64,000 nucleotides of DNA, taken from Erwinia psidii (GTDB lineage Bacteria > Pseudomonadota > Gammaproteobacteria > Enterobacterales > Enterobacteriaceae). Positions 12,764-22,042 of the stretch are shown here, one piece after another (the first letter of the stretch is position 1; every line of letters begins with the position of its first letter). Location: NCBI RefSeq assembly GCF_003846135.1, contig NZ_RHHM01000002.1, positions 305,322 through 369,321 of the forward strand. Direction: 5' to 3'. The position numbers were made by a program, and so were the translations under genes. A model generated the notes under the pieces. That model was not told where the DNA came from and did not search any database. It saw nothing but the letters and a program-made list of their open reading frames with translations.

Positions 12764-14173
12764 ATGAAAACATTATACGAGAAGCTGTTTGATGCTCACC
12801 TGGTGCGTGAAGCGCCCGGAGAAACCCCGCTGCTGTATATCGACAGGCATCTGGTTCATGAAGTGACCTCGGCACAGGCTTTTGATGGCCTGCGGGCACA
12901 CGGTCGTCCGGTGCGCCAGCCATCGAAAACCTTCGCCACGATGGACCACAATGTCTCGACGCAAACCCGTGACATTAACGCCAGCGGCGAAATGGCCCGC
13001 ATCCAGATGTCGCTGTTGATCAACAACTGTAAAGCGTTTGGCGTCACCCTGTATGACCTTAAACATCCTTATCAGGGCATCGTCCACGTTATTGGCCCGG
13101 AGCAGGGATTATCGCTACCGGGTATGACCATTGTCTGTGGTGATTCACACACCTCAACCCATGGCGCCGTAGGTGCGCTGGCGTTTGGTATCGGCACTTC
13201 TGAAGTGGAGCACGTGCTGGCGACGCAGACGCTGAAACAGTCCCGCGCCAAAACCATGAAGGTCGAGGTTGTTGGTAACATCGCGCCGGGCATTACCGCG
13301 AAAGATATCGCGCTGGCGGTCATCGGCAAAACCGGCAGTGGCGGTGGCAACGGACATGTGGTGGAGTTTTGCGGGGCGGCGATTGAACAGCTCAGTATGG
13401 AAGGCCGGATGACGCTGTGCAATATGGCCATCGAGCTGGGCGCAAAAGCGGGTCTGATCGCCCCTGACGACACCACCTTCGATTATGTTAAAGGCCGTCA
13501 GTTTGCTCCCCAAGGCGATGCCTGGGATCAGGCCGTCGCCTGGTGGCGCACGCTGAAATCCGACAGCGGCGCGCACTTTGATAAAGTGGTCACCGTCAAT
13601 GCCGCTGAAATAGCGCCACAGGTCACATGGGGAACCAATCCGGGCCAGGTCATCGCTGTCGATCAGTGCATTCCCGATCCGGCGTCGTTCAGCGATCCGG
13701 TTGAGCGGGCGTCCGCGGAAAAAGCGCTGGCCTATATGGATCTGAAACCCGGAATCAGGCTGACTGAGGTCAGGATCGATAAAGTCTTTATCGGCTCCTG
13801 CACCAATTCTCGTATTGAAGATCTGCGGGCAGCCGCAGCGGTGGTAAAAGGTCAGAAGCTCGCCGAGGGCGTGCAGGCCTATGTGGTACCGGGTTCCGGT
13901 CCGGTAAAAGCACAGGCAGAGGCGGAAGGACTGGATAAAATTTTTCTTGATGCCGGATTTGAATGGCGTCTGCCAGGCTGTTCGATGTGCCTTGCAATGA
14001 ATAACGATCGCTTAAGCCCCGGAGAACGCTGTGCTTCCACCAGCAACCGCAACTTTGAAGGTCGTCAGGGTCGCGGTGGCAGGACGCATCTGCTCAGTCC
14101 TGCGATGGCAGCGGCAGCGGCGATAGCCGGGCATTTTGCCGATATTCGTCAACCAACAGCATCGACCCGTTAA
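12764..14173 (+). CDS. leuC: 3-isopropylmalate dehydratase, large subunit
   Basis: Aconitase-family [4Fe-4S] subunit that with LeuD isomerises 2- to 3-isopropylmalate. The three cluster cysteines are seen in [14 protein letters not shown] and, as a pair, in [15 protein letters not shown]. The N-terminal substrate region contains [21 protein letters not shown]. Length 469, against 466 in E. coli, with a slightly longer variable C-terminus. Nine bases separate it from leuD. Confidence 0.97.
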   Translation: MKTLYEKLFDAHLVREAPGETPLLYIDRHLVHEVTSAQAFDGLRAHGRPVRQPSKTFATMDHNVSTQTRDINASGEMARIQMSLLINNCKAFGVTLYDLKHPYQGIVHVIGPEQGLSLPGMTIVCGDSHTSTHGAVGALAFGIGTSEVEHVLATQTLKQSRAKTMKVEVVGNIAPGITAKDIALAVIGKTGSGGGNGHVVEFCGAAIEQLSMEGRMTLCNMAIELGAKAGLIAPDDTTFDYVKGRQFAPQGDAWDQAVAWWRTLKSDSGAHFDKVVTVNAAEIAPQVTWGTNPGQVIAVDQCIPDPASFSDPVERASAEKALAYMDLKPGIRLTEVRIDKVFIGSCTNSRIEDLRAAAAVVKGQKLAEGVQAYVVPGSGPVKAQAEAEGLDKIFLDAGFEWRLPGCSMCLAMNNDRLSPGERCASTSNRNFEGRQGRGGRTHLLSPAMAAAAAIAGHFADIRQPTASTR

Positions 14174-14182
14174 GGAGGCAGC

Positions 14183-14788
14183 ATGGCGAAGAAATTTACT
14201 CAGCACACCGGCATCGTGGTGCCGATGGATGCGGCCAATGTGGATACCGATGCGATTATCCCCAAACAGTTTTTGCAGATGGTGACGCGCACCGGTTTTG
14301 GCCGCAACCTGTTCTATGACTGGCGCTACAGTGACCCGGATGGCCAGATCCCCAACCCGGATTTTGTGCTTAACCAGCCTGTCTTTCGCGGTGCCAGTAT
14401 TATGCTGACCAGAGAGAATTTTGGCTGCGGCTCCTCACGTGAACATGCTCCCTGGGCGCTGACCGACTATGGCATTCAGGCGATTATCGGCAGCGATTTT
14501 GCAGACATCTTTGCCAATAACGCGTTTAATAATCAGCTGTTGCTGGTAACGCTCAGCGAAGAGGATGTTGACGAGCTTTTCCGCCTGGTGGCGGCAGAAC
14601 CGGGGATCGTTTTTACCGTTGATCTGGAAAAACAACTGATTTCAGCCGCCAGCAAGCAGTATGCCTTCACCATTGACAGCTTTCGCCGTCATTGCCTGCT
14701 TAATGGACTGGATAATATTGGCCTCACGCTGCAACACGATGCAGACATCGACGCTTACGAGCAGCAACAGCCTGCCTTTTTGCGCTGA
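14183..14788 (+). CDS. leuD: 3-isopropylmalate dehydratase, small subunit
   Basis: Swivel-domain partner of LeuC. The 201 residues equal E. coli LeuD and contain the substrate-binding loop [14 protein letters not shown] near residues 78-91 and [11 protein letters not shown] near the N-terminus. An AAGGAGG ribosome binding site sits just before the ATG. It is the last gene of the leu operon and is followed by inverted repeats that likely terminate transcription. Confidence 0.97.
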   Translation: MAKKFTQHTGIVVPMDAANVDTDAIIPKQFLQMVTRTGFGRNLFYDWRYSDPDGQIPNPDFVLNQPVFRGASIMLTRENFGCGSSREHAPWALTDYGIQAIIGSDFADIFANNAFNNQLLLVTLSEEDVDELFRLVAAEPGIVFTVDLEKQLISAASKQYAFTIDSFRRHCLLNGLDNIGLTLQHDADIDAYEQQQPAFLR

Positions 14789-14839
14789 CATCATCGCAGC
14801 GCCGGTTCCACTGGCCTGTGGCCTTTTTTCCCAGTGAAT

Positions 14840-14873
14840 GCCGTTGCTTTAACGCTGTAAAGCAACGGCTTTT
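14840..14873 (+). terminator. Terminator after leuD
   Basis: Hairpin GCCGTTGCTTT-loop-AAAGCAACGGC followed by TTTT on the plus strand. It overlaps the last codon and stop of the converging efflux pseudogene. A smaller GGCC-TGT-GGCC hairpin with six T lies just before it at 14813-14829 and could act as a first terminator. Confidence 0.75.
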
Positions 14874-15775
14874 CTGACCGCAATAAAACAGAGCAGTGCC
14901 AACCAATACCCGCCCAGCACTACCACATTCATCGACAGTCCTGAAATACCGCCAATCCCGGTCAGCGGAGCACTGACGCCGCCCATCGCAAACATCAGCA
15001 TCCCCATCCATGCAGAGGCCGTACCGGAATGCTCTCCCTGACGCTGCATGGCGATGGCGCTGGCAAGCGTACCAATGCCGCTGTTGATTGAGACAGTAAA
15101 AAACAGCATGGTGAGCACCAGCCACAACGGACAGCCAGCGACAAATATCAGCATCAGCAGCAGAGCGAAAACCGCAGCGGCTGGCAGGGAGAAGGTCAAA
15201 ACACCGGTTTCTCCCCACTTCGCTGCCCAGTTTGCCAACAGCAGAAAGCAGACCACCAGGCCAAAGCCATTCACCGCAAAGGTGTAACTGTATTGCAGTG
15301 CAGAAAGCGGGTAAACCTGCTGGAAAACGTACGATGACGCACCGATATAAGCAAACAGGCCCGCCATCATAAACCCCTGCAACAGGCACGACATCATAAA
15401 GGTACGATCGCGGAACACGCTGCCTGAGCCAGATGAAGCATTGATCACCGGCTTGCCAACATGGGTTTCCGGTAATCTGAACCACGTCAGCAAAAAAAGT
15501 ACCGCACCCGCTGCCGCCAGTGAAAGAAACAGCCCCCGCCAGCTGGTAATGGATAGCTGAAGACCACCGAGAACTGGGGCGGCAACAGGCGCGATACCAT
15601 CAATGGTCATCAGCAGGGCAAAAAATCCCGTCAACGCCGTGCCACTGTATAAATCACGGGCAATGGCACGGGATAACACGGCGCCACCCGCTCCCGCAAC
15701 GCCCTGAAAAAATCGTGCGGCAATCAGCTGCGAGATACACAGGGTTGATACGATAGCGGCGCAATAAAAACGATT
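14849..15775 (-). pseudogene. Bcr/CflA-family drug efflux transporter, 5'-truncated
   Basis: The open frame starts right after a stop at 15778-15776 and encodes about 308 residues whose first recognisable segment, LIAARFFQGVAGAGGAVLSR, corresponds to the fourth-helix region of Bcr/CflA major-facilitator transporters. The family is near 395-400 residues; about the first 85 (helices 1-3 and the GPLSD-FGR loop) are missing, and I do not find them in other frames upstream because SgrS occupies that DNA. The remainder has about eight hydrophobic helices and a normal C-terminus. A GTG at 15679 could start an even shorter product, but a functional transporter is unlikely. In E. coli the sugar efflux gene setA is at this position; this protein is not SetA-like. 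Confidence 0.75.
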
Positions 15776-15837
15776 TCATACTGATCCTTCGGCAGAGGCG
15801 ATATCACCGCAAGGTACAGAGGGCAGAAAGGGAAGAC

Positions 15838-15944
15838 AAAAAAAGCCAGCGGCTGGATCCCCGCTGGCTGGTGAAGTTGCACCATACTCAGATTAAGAAA
15901 CGATGTCACAACGTCATTCAAAGAATGTCTCCCGCTCTTTCATC
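15838..15944 (-). ncRNA. sgrS: SgrS glucose-phosphate-stress small RNA (short form)
   Basis: Divergent from sgrR, as in E. coli. On the minus strand the transcript would start GATGAAAGAGCGGG (E. coli SgrS also begins GATGAA), contain the target-pairing core CTGAGTATGGTG (15892-15880; E. coli CTGAGTATTGGTG), a small GGTG/CACC hairpin for Hfq, and end in a strong hairpin AGCCAGCGG/CCGCTGGCT followed by seven T. The length is about 107 nt against 227 in E. coli, and no SgrT reading frame fits, so it looks like a base-pairing-only form. The 5' end is inferred from the promoter. Confidence 0.85.
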
Positions 15945-15951
15945 GTCCACG

Positions 15952-15980
15952 ATTATTGCCTTAATATAGGGCAGGAAAAA
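15952..15980 (-). promoter_or_regulatory. Probable sgrS promoter
   Basis: AATAAT (15957-15952) sits 7 bp before the inferred SgrS start, with a T-rich weak -35 (TTTTTC, 15980-15975) at a 17-bp spacing. A poor -35 fits a promoter that needs SgrR as activator. The 68-bp sgrR/sgrS gap must hold both promoters and the SgrR site. Confidence 0.5.
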
Positions 15981-16012
15981 ACAGACCGCTTTTGTATAAG
16001 AGTTCCTCTTTT

Positions 16013-17674
16013 ATGCCGTCACCCCGTCTGAAGCAACAGTTTATCCGCCTCTGGCAAAGCTGTGAGGGGCAGTCACAACAGACCACGCTTGATGATTTAG
16101 CCATCAGGCTGAACTGTTCACGTCGCCATATGCGTAACCTGCTCAATGCCATGCAACAGCAGGGATGGCTGGAATGGCATGCCGAACCCGGACGGAGTAA
16201 ACGTTCACGGCTGAACTTTCTCTACACCGGACTGGCATTGCAACAGCAACGCGCTGAAGACCTTCTGGAGCAGGATCGTATCGATCAGCTGATACAACTG
16301 GTCGGGGATAAAAACGCGGTCCGGCACATGCTGGTTTCACGCCTGGGCCGCAGTTTCCGTCAGGGCAGGCATATTTTGCGCGTCCTCTATTACCGTTCTC
16401 TGCTTAACCTGCTTCCCGGCACGCCGCTCAGGCGCTCAGAAACCCATCTGGCCAGACAAATCTTCAGCGGACTGACCCGCATAAATGAGGAAAACGGCGA
16501 AATCGAAGCGGACATTGCCCACCACTGGCAGCAAATCACGCCGCTGCACTGGCGATTTTTCTTACGTCCGGCCATTCATTTTCATCATGGTCGTGAGCTG
16601 GAAATGGCCGACGTGATCGCCACCCTGGAGAGACTGAAAAGCCAGCCGCTTTATGCCAATCTGCAACAGATTTCCTCACCCGCGCCCTGGATGCTGGATA
16701 TTTATCTGCATCAGCCAGACTGTTGGCTGGCGTGGCTGCTTGGCAGCGTTAACAGCATGATCCTGCCAAAAGAATGGCCGTCGATGCCCGACTTTTCCCG
16801 CCAGCCCATCGGCACCGGTCCTTACCAGGTGGTGCGCAACCAGCAAAGCCAGTTGCGCATTGAGGCTTTTGACGACTATTTTGGCTACCGGGCGCTGATT
16901 GATGAAGTCAATATCTGGGTTCTGCCGGAAATCAGTGAAGAACTGGTTTATTCCGGCGTAAAACTCCAGAGCGGCAGCGTCGGCGAAAAATCAGAAGAGA
17001 GCAGACTGGAAGAAGGCTGTTATTTTTTGCTGTTCGATCAGCGTTCAGAACAGGGCCGCGATGAACAGGTGCGCCGCTGGGTGAATATGATCTGCAATCC
17101 GGTTGCCCTGCTGAATCAGGCCAGTATTGGCTATCAACGCTACTGGTTTCCTGCTTATGGTCTGCTACCCCGCTGGCACCACCGGCGGGATCTGACCGTG
17201 GTCGCCAAACCGGCAGGATTAACGTCGCTAACGCTCACCTGGTACCACGATCATATCGAACACCAGGGGATTGCTGACGCGCTGAGACCGCTGCTCGCCG
17301 CCCAGGGCGTCACACTGAAAGCCCGCCAGGTGGACTACGCCACCTGGCACCGTGGCGATGCCGACAGCGATATCTGGCTGGGCAGCGCCAACTTCACTCT
17401 GCCACTGGCATTTTCACTGTTTGCCCTGCTGTATGAGATCCCTCTGATGCATCACTGCCTGACCACCGACTGGGAAAAAGACGCACAGAGGTGGCGGCAA
17501 CAAACCCTGTCACTGGCCGACTGGAGCAAACGGCTGATTGATTCACATACGCTGCACCCGCTGTTTCATCACTGGTTGCTGCTGGAAGGAGAACGCAGTA
17601 TGCAGGGGGTACGGATGAACACCCTGGGCTGGTTTGACTTTAAATCCGCCTGGTTTGCCCCCTCCGCAACATGA
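16013..17674 (+). CDS. sgrR: HTH-type transcriptional regulator SgrR
   Basis: Activator of sgrS during glucose-phosphate stress. I chose the ATG at 16013 ([19 protein letters not shown]), giving 553 residues against 551 in E. coli. The N-terminal winged helix ([24 protein letters not shown]-binding) is followed by a large solute-binding-protein-like domain ([19 protein letters not shown] onward) thought to sense the sugar phosphate, and the family-typical C-terminus [15 protein letters not shown]. It is transcribed away from sgrS; the TPP riboswitch and thiBPQ follow in the same direction. Confidence 0.95.
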   Translation: MPSPRLKQQFIRLWQSCEGQSQQTTLDDLAIRLNCSRRHMRNLLNAMQQQGWLEWHAEPGRSKRSRLNFLYTGLALQQQRAEDLLEQDRIDQLIQLVGDKNAVRHMLVSRLGRSFRQGRHILRVLYYRSLLNLLPGTPLRRSETHLARQIFSGLTRINEENGEIEADIAHHWQQITPLHWRFFLRPAIHFHHGRELEMADVIATLERLKSQPLYANLQQISSPAPWMLDIYLHQPDCWLAWLLGSVNSMILPKEWPSMPDFSRQPIGTGPYQVVRNQQSQLRIEAFDDYFGYRALIDEVNIWVLPEISEELVYSGVKLQSGSVGEKSEESRLEEGCYFLLFDQRSEQGRDEQVRRWVNMICNPVALLNQASIGYQRYWFPAYGLLPRWHHRRDLTVVAKPAGLTSLTLTWYHDHIEHQGIADALRPLLAAQGVTLKARQVDYATWHRGDADSDIWLGSANFTLPLAFSLFALLYEIPLMHHCLTTDWEKDAQRWRQQTLSLADWSKRLIDSHTLHPLFHHWLLLEGERSMQGVRMNTLGWFDFKSAWFAPSAT

Positions 17675-17710
17675 CGCTTTCGCTGTCAACGGGAAATCAC
17701 TAGAATAGCT

Positions 17711-17808
17711 CCCGTTCTCAACGGGGTGCGCCACAGAGAATCACGCTGATTGCGCTGAGAAAAACCCGTCGAACCTGATCCGGCTAATACCGGCGTAGGG
17801 ATTTGAGA
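17711..17808 (+). promoter_or_regulatory. TPP riboswitch (thi box) upstream of thiBPQ
   Basis: Contains the conserved aptamer blocks in order: ACGGGGTGC, GCTGAGA, then ACCCGT-GAACCTGATC-GG-TAATACCGGCGTAGGGA. These match the thiamine pyrophosphate aptamer that precedes thiB in E. coli. It ends about 50 bp ahead of the thiB start, leaving room for an expression platform that masks the ribosome binding site or terminates transcription. Confidence 0.95.
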
Positions 17809-17857
17809 GTGTTACCAGCTCAGATCATGCGTCCTCACAACCCTCAAGGAACGCAAC

Positions 17858-18844
17858 GTGTTAAAGAAAGTGCTTCCCCTGCTTATTCTGTGCTCACTGC
17901 CGGCTTTCGCCGGTAAACCTCAACTGACGGTTTACACCTACGATTCATTCTCCGCCGACTGGGGTCCTGGCCCGGCAATTAAAAAAGCCTTTGAAGCCCG
18001 CTGTAACTGCGAACTGAAATACGTGGCGCTGGAAGATGGCGTCTCGCTGCTTAATCGCCTGCGGCTGGAGGGAAAAAACAGTAAAGCGGATGTGGTGCTG
18101 GGGCTGGATAACAATCTGCTGGATGCGGCAGAAAAAACCGGCCTGTTCGCACCGAGCCATACGGACACCAGTCGGCTGAACATTCCCGGCGGTTGGCAAG
18201 ACAGGACCTTCGTACCTTACGACTACGGCTGGTTCGCCTTTGTTTATGATAAAACCCGTCTGCAAAACCCGCCGACCAGCCTGAAAGCACTGGTAGAGAG
18301 CGACCGGCCACTGAAAATCATTTATGAAGATCCCCGTACCAGCACACCGGGACTGGGACTGCTGCTGTGGATGCAAAAGGTGTTCGGCGATAACGCCCCT
18401 GAGGCATGGCAGAAACTGGCCGCTAAAACCGTCACCGTCACCAAAGGCTGGAGCGAGGCTTATGGCCTGTTCCTGAAAGGCGAAGCCGATATGGTGCTGA
18501 GCTATACCACTTCACCGGCTTACCATCTGATTGAAGAGAAAAAATCACAGTACGTCGCCGCCAGCTTCAGCGAAGGGCACTACCTGCAGGTTGAGGTGGC
18601 GGGCCAGCTGAAAGCCAGCAAACAGCCGCAGCTGGCACAGGCGTTTATGCGGTTTATGCTGGATAAACCGTTTCAGGACGCGATACCCACCGGTAACTGG
18701 ATGTATCCGGTAGTGAAAAGCCCACTGCCCGCGGGTTTTGAGACGCTGACGGTGCCGACCACCTCGCTACAGTTCACGCCGCAGGACGTCGCCAGTCATC
18801 GCAGTCAGTGGATCAGTGCATGGCAACGCGCCGTCAGCCACTGA
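17858..18844 (+). CDS. thiB: Thiamine/TPP-binding periplasmic protein
   Basis: Periplasmic receptor of the thiamine/TPP ABC importer. It starts with GTG preceded by AAGGA and has a signal peptide LKKVLPLLILCSLPAFAG with cleavage predicted after residue 18. The mature 328-residue precursor shows the family start KPQLTVYTYDSFSADWGPGP and the ligand-pocket segments DYGWFAFVYDK and SYTTSPAYH. It overlaps thiP by 25 bp. Confidence 0.95.
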   Translation: MLKKVLPLLILCSLPAFAGKPQLTVYTYDSFSADWGPGPAIKKAFEARCNCELKYVALEDGVSLLNRLRLEGKNSKADVVLGLDNNLLDAAEKTGLFAPSHTDTSRLNIPGGWQDRTFVPYDYGWFAFVYDKTRLQNPPTSLKALVESDRPLKIIYEDPRTSTPGLGLLLWMQKVFGDNAPEAWQKLAAKTVTVTKGWSEAYGLFLKGEADMVLSYTTSPAYHLIEEKKSQYVAASFSEGHYLQVEVAGQLKASKQPQLAQAFMRFMLDKPFQDAIPTGNWMYPVVKSPLPAGFETLTVPTTSLQFTPQDVASHRSQWISAWQRAVSH

Positions 18845-20430
18845 GTAAAGCCACTTTAGCACCCGGTCTGCTCGCCGCCACGCTGCTGATAAGCGTGGCG
18901 TTGTTGGCCTTTGGCGCACTGTGGCAACAGGCTCCTGTTACCGGGAGCCTCGCGCTCTGGCGGGATGAATATCTGATGACCGTGCTGCGCTTCTCCTTCT
19001 TTCAGGCGCTGCTCTCCACGACGCTTTCCGTCTTGCCTGCCATTCCCCTTGCCAGAGCGCTCTGTCGTCGGCGGTTTTGGGGAAAAACAACCCTGCTGAG
19101 GCTGTGCGCCATGACGCTGGTATTGCCAGTGCTGGTGGTGATATTCGGTATTCTCAGTGTCTATGGCCGCAGTGGCTGGTTAGCGGCGCTTTGTTCCCTG
19201 CTGGCGGTGCCTTACACTTTTACACCCTATGGCTTACAGGGCATCCTGCTGGCCCACGTTTTTTTTAATCTGCCGCTGGCAACACGGTTGCTGTTGCAGG
19301 CACTGGAGCAGATCCCGGGCGAACAGCGCCAGCTGGCGGCTCAGTTAGGCATACGCGGCTGGAACCATTTCCGCATCGTGGAATGGCCGTGGCTGCGACG
19401 CCAGCTCCTCCCCACCGCTGCGCTGATTTTTATGCTCTGCTTCGCCAGCTTTGCCACCGTGCTGGCACTGGGCGGCGGTCCCAAAGCCACCACCCTGGAA
19501 CTGGCGATTTTTCAGGCGCTCAGTTTTGACTTCGATCCCGGACGCGCGGCCTTACTGGCCTTGCTGCAAATCATTTGCTGTCTGGGACTGGTGATCCTCA
19601 GTCAGCGACTCAGTAAGGGAATGCCTTCCGGCAGCGCCAACGTTCACGGCTGGATCAACCCCGAAGACAGCATTACGGCCAGGGTAATTGATACCGTACT
19701 TATCGCGGCCGCCCTGCTGCTGCTGCTACCGCCTTTGCTGGCGGTAATGGTCGATGGCCTTAACCGGGGACTACCCGGCGTATTGCGACAGCCAGCACTG
19801 TGGCAGGCCACCTTTACCTCGCTGCGGATCGCGCTGGGAGCAGGTATCCTCTGCGTGGTCCTCACCCTGATGCTGTTGTGGACCAGCCGGGAGCTTCGAT
19901 TACATCAACAGCTGTGGATGGGGCAGGCGCTGGAGCTGAGCGGTATGTTGATCCTCGCCATGCCCGGCATCGTTCTGGCCACCGGTTTTTTTCTGCTGTT
20001 AAACAACACTATCGGCCTGCCGCAGTCGGCGGAAGGTATCGTCATTTTTACCAATGCGCTGATGGCCGTGCCCTACGCCATGAAAGTGCTGGAAAATCCA
20101 CTGCAAGACACCGCCGCCCGTTATAACCTGCTCTGCCTGTCGCTCGGCATTCGCGGCTGGAACCGGCTGTGGCTGGTCGAACTGCGGGCGCTCAGGCATC
20201 CCGTAGCTCAGGCGCTGGCTTTTTCCTGCGTGCTGTCCGTGGGAGACTTTGGCGTGGTGGCGCTGTTTGGTAACGAAAGCTTCCGTACCCTGCCCTTCTG
20301 GCTTTATCAACAGATCGGCGCTTATCGCAGCGCCGACGGCGCGGTGACTGCCCTGCTGCTGCTGCTGCTCTGTTTTTTGCTGTTCACCCTGATTGAAAAA
20401 CTGCCGGACCGCCATGCTGACACTGAGTAA
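18820..20430 (+). CDS. thiP: Thiamine/TPP ABC transporter, permease subunit
   Basis: Inner-membrane subunit of ThiBPQ. The ATG at 18820 ([10 protein letters not shown]) gives 536 residues, the same as E. coli; it lies inside the end of thiB. It is a fused permease with two copies of a six-helix half, each with an EAA-type coupling loop ([20 protein letters not shown] and the second near [19 protein letters not shown]). The end overlaps the thiQ start by 17 bp, so the operon is translationally coupled. Confidence 0.95.
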   Translation: MATRRQPLSKATLAPGLLAATLLISVALLAFGALWQQAPVTGSLALWRDEYLMTVLRFSFFQALLSTTLSVLPAIPLARALCRRRFWGKTTLLRLCAMTLVLPVLVVIFGILSVYGRSGWLAALCSLLAVPYTFTPYGLQGILLAHVFFNLPLATRLLLQALEQIPGEQRQLAAQLGIRGWNHFRIVEWPWLRRQLLPTAALIFMLCFASFATVLALGGGPKATTLELAIFQALSFDFDPGRAALLALLQIICCLGLVILSQRLSKGMPSGSANVHGWINPEDSITARVIDTVLIAAALLLLLPPLLAVMVDGLNRGLPGVLRQPALWQATFTSLRIALGAGILCVVLTLMLLWTSRELRLHQQLWMGQALELSGMLILAMPGIVLATGFFLLLNNTIGLPQSAEGIVIFTNALMAVPYAMKVLENPLQDTAARYNLLCLSLGIRGWNRLWLVELRALRHPVAQALAFSCVLSVGDFGVVALFGNESFRTLPFWLYQQIGAYRSADGAVTALLLLLLCFLLFTLIEKLPDRHADTE

Positions 20431-21115
20431 CCTGACCTGGATCTATCAACATCTGCCGATGCGTTTTTCTCTGGCCCTGGCCGCGGGGGAAAGAGTGGCG
20501 GTACTTGGCCCCAGCGGCGCGGGAAAAAGCACCCTGCTGAGCCTGATTGCCGGTTTTCTTAGCGCCGACAGCGGCAGCCTGCTGCTGAACGGTGAGGAGC
20601 ACCGCGCCACGCCACCTGCCCGCCGTCCGGTATCCATGCTGTTTCAGGAAAACAACCTTTTTCCCCACCTGACGGTGGCACAAAATATTGCCCTGGGGTT
20701 GCATCCGGGCCTGCGACTGGACAAAAAACAGCAACAGGCGCTGCAGGCTATCGCGCAGCGGGTCGGCCTGCAGGATCACCTGCAGCGCCTGCCCGGTCAG
20801 TTATCTGGCGGGCAACGACAGCGTACCGCGCTGGCCCGTTGTCTGGTGCGCAGGCAGCCGCTGCTGCTGCTTGATGAACCCTTTTCGGCCCTTGATCCCG
20901 CACTGCGTCAGGAGATGCTCCAGCTGGTGGATGAAGTGTGCGCGGAGCGAAATATCACCCTGCTGATGGTTTCTCACAGTATGGAAGACGCGGCGCGCAT
21001 CGCGCCACGTAGCATCCTGATTGTTGATGGTCGGGTATTCTGGGATGGGGCCACCGCTTCGCTGTTGCAGGGGGAGATCGATGCAGCGGCGGTACTGGGG
21101 ATCACCGTCCGATAA
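20414..21115 (+). CDS. thiQ: Thiamine/TPP ABC transporter, ATPase subunit
   Basis: ATP-binding subunit that powers thiamine/TPP uptake. The ATG at 20414 ([20 protein letters not shown]) gives 233 residues, close to 232 in E. coli. Walker A is GPSGAGKST at residues 32-40, the Q-loop is in [11 protein letters not shown], the signature [15 protein letters not shown] near 130, Walker [13 protein letters not shown], and the switch histidine in [10 protein letters not shown]. Its 3' end overlaps the converging yabI by 14 bp. Confidence 0.95.
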   Translation: MLTLSNLTWIYQHLPMRFSLALAAGERVAVLGPSGAGKSTLLSLIAGFLSADSGSLLLNGEEHRATPPARRPVSMLFQENNLFPHLTVAQNIALGLHPGLRLDKKQQQALQAIAQRVGLQDHLQRLPGQLSGGQRQRTALARCLVRRQPLLLLDEPFSALDPALRQEMLQLVDEVCAERNITLLMVSHSMEDAARIAPRSILIVDGRVFWDGATASLLQGEIDAAAVLGITVR

Positions 21116-21869
21116 ACACGTTCCACAACAGCTGGCGGAACAGCGGCATCATTGGGTGGAACTGAATGGTGATGAAACCGGCCACCGCCAGCAGCATCGT
21201 CAGGGGCGCCAGCCAGCGCAGGCGCGTGGCTGGCAGATAAGGTGTCGCCCAGTCCGACTGTTTCTTTGCCCGGAGCCAGCGCCAGCATAGCCAGCAGCCC
21301 AGCCAGAGCATCAGCGCCTCCGCCAGCAGCAGCCATCTGAACATATCGCTGTTAGTGTCTTTCGGCACATCAATAGCCACCCCGGCAAGGATCCCAGGCA
21401 GCAGGTAAAGCGGCGGCCAGAGTACGCAGCCAGTAATGTTAGGGGGGATAAATTTCCTTATCGGCAACTCAAGCATCCCCGCCACCAGCGGGATCAACGG
21501 ACGGGTTGGCCCAACAAAGCGCCCGACAATAATGGTGAACATACTGTGCTGATGCAGCGCGTGCTCGGTCTTATCCATCAGCGCCTGATGCTTTTTGATA
21601 AACGACCAGCGGTGCAATGGCCCCTTAAACTGCCAGCCAATAAAATAGGAGATCCAGTCGCCAAGCAGGCAGCCAAGGGTGCCTGCCAGCCACACAGGAT
21701 ATAAACCGATTTGTCCGCTGCCAATTAACGCGCCAAATGAAGCCATCAGCACCGTCCCCGGCAACAGCAACCCCACCAGTGCCAGCGACTCAAAAAAGGT
21801 AACCAACCCAACGGCCAGCAACGACCAGGCAACGGACTGGGTAACAAGATGTTGCAGCCAGGCTTCCAT
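21102..21869 (-). CDS. yabI: DedA-family inner membrane protein YabI
   Basis: DedA/SNARE-associated integral membrane protein of 255 residues; members are linked to membrane homeostasis and lipid-carrier or polyprenyl-phosphate transport. The family motifs are visible: [16 protein letters not shown] near residues 28-43, [14 protein letters not shown] near 67-79, and [18 protein letters not shown] near 119-136. E. coli YabI is 254 residues. In E. coli araC and araBAD follow; here polB lies directly divergent. Confidence 0.92.
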   Translation of the reverse strand: MEAWLQHLVTQSVAWSLLAVGLVTFFESLALVGLLLPGTVLMASFGALIGSGQIGLYPVWLAGTLGCLLGDWISYFIGWQFKGPLHRWSFIKKHQALMDKTEHALHQHSMFTIIVGRFVGPTRPLIPLVAGMLELPIRKFIPPNITGCVLWPPLYLLPGILAGVAIDVPKDTNSDMFRWLLLAEALMLWLGCWLCWRWLRAKKQSDWATPYLPATRLRWLAPLTMLLAVAGFITIQFHPMMPLFRQLLWNVFIGR

Positions 21870-21988
21870 ACTTCCACTCGGTTTTTTTCAGGAAAGCGGA
21901 TTGTCCAGAGACGCCCGGAATACGTCAAGCCCTGTTTTCGACAAAAGTGTCGCCATACCTTACAGCGCAAGGTACGCACCGATGAGAA

Positions 21989-22004
21989 CTGTATAAATAA
22001 ACAT
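21989..22004 (+). promoter_or_regulatory. LexA (SOS) box upstream of polB
   Basis: CTGT-ATAAATAA-ACAT differs from the CTGT-N8-ACAG LexA consensus at the last base only and lies 39 bp before the polB start. E. coli polB (dinA) is LexA-controlled, so SOS induction is probably conserved. Confidence 0.75.
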
Positions 22005-22042
22005 GCTATTATCAGACATTATCGGGTCAATAAGGGCTTCAG

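Noticed and set aside
15724..15921. 65-codon minus-strand frame starting inside SgrS, tested as SgrT
   Set aside because: Starts with TTG, continues through the SgrS terminator and does not resemble SgrT.
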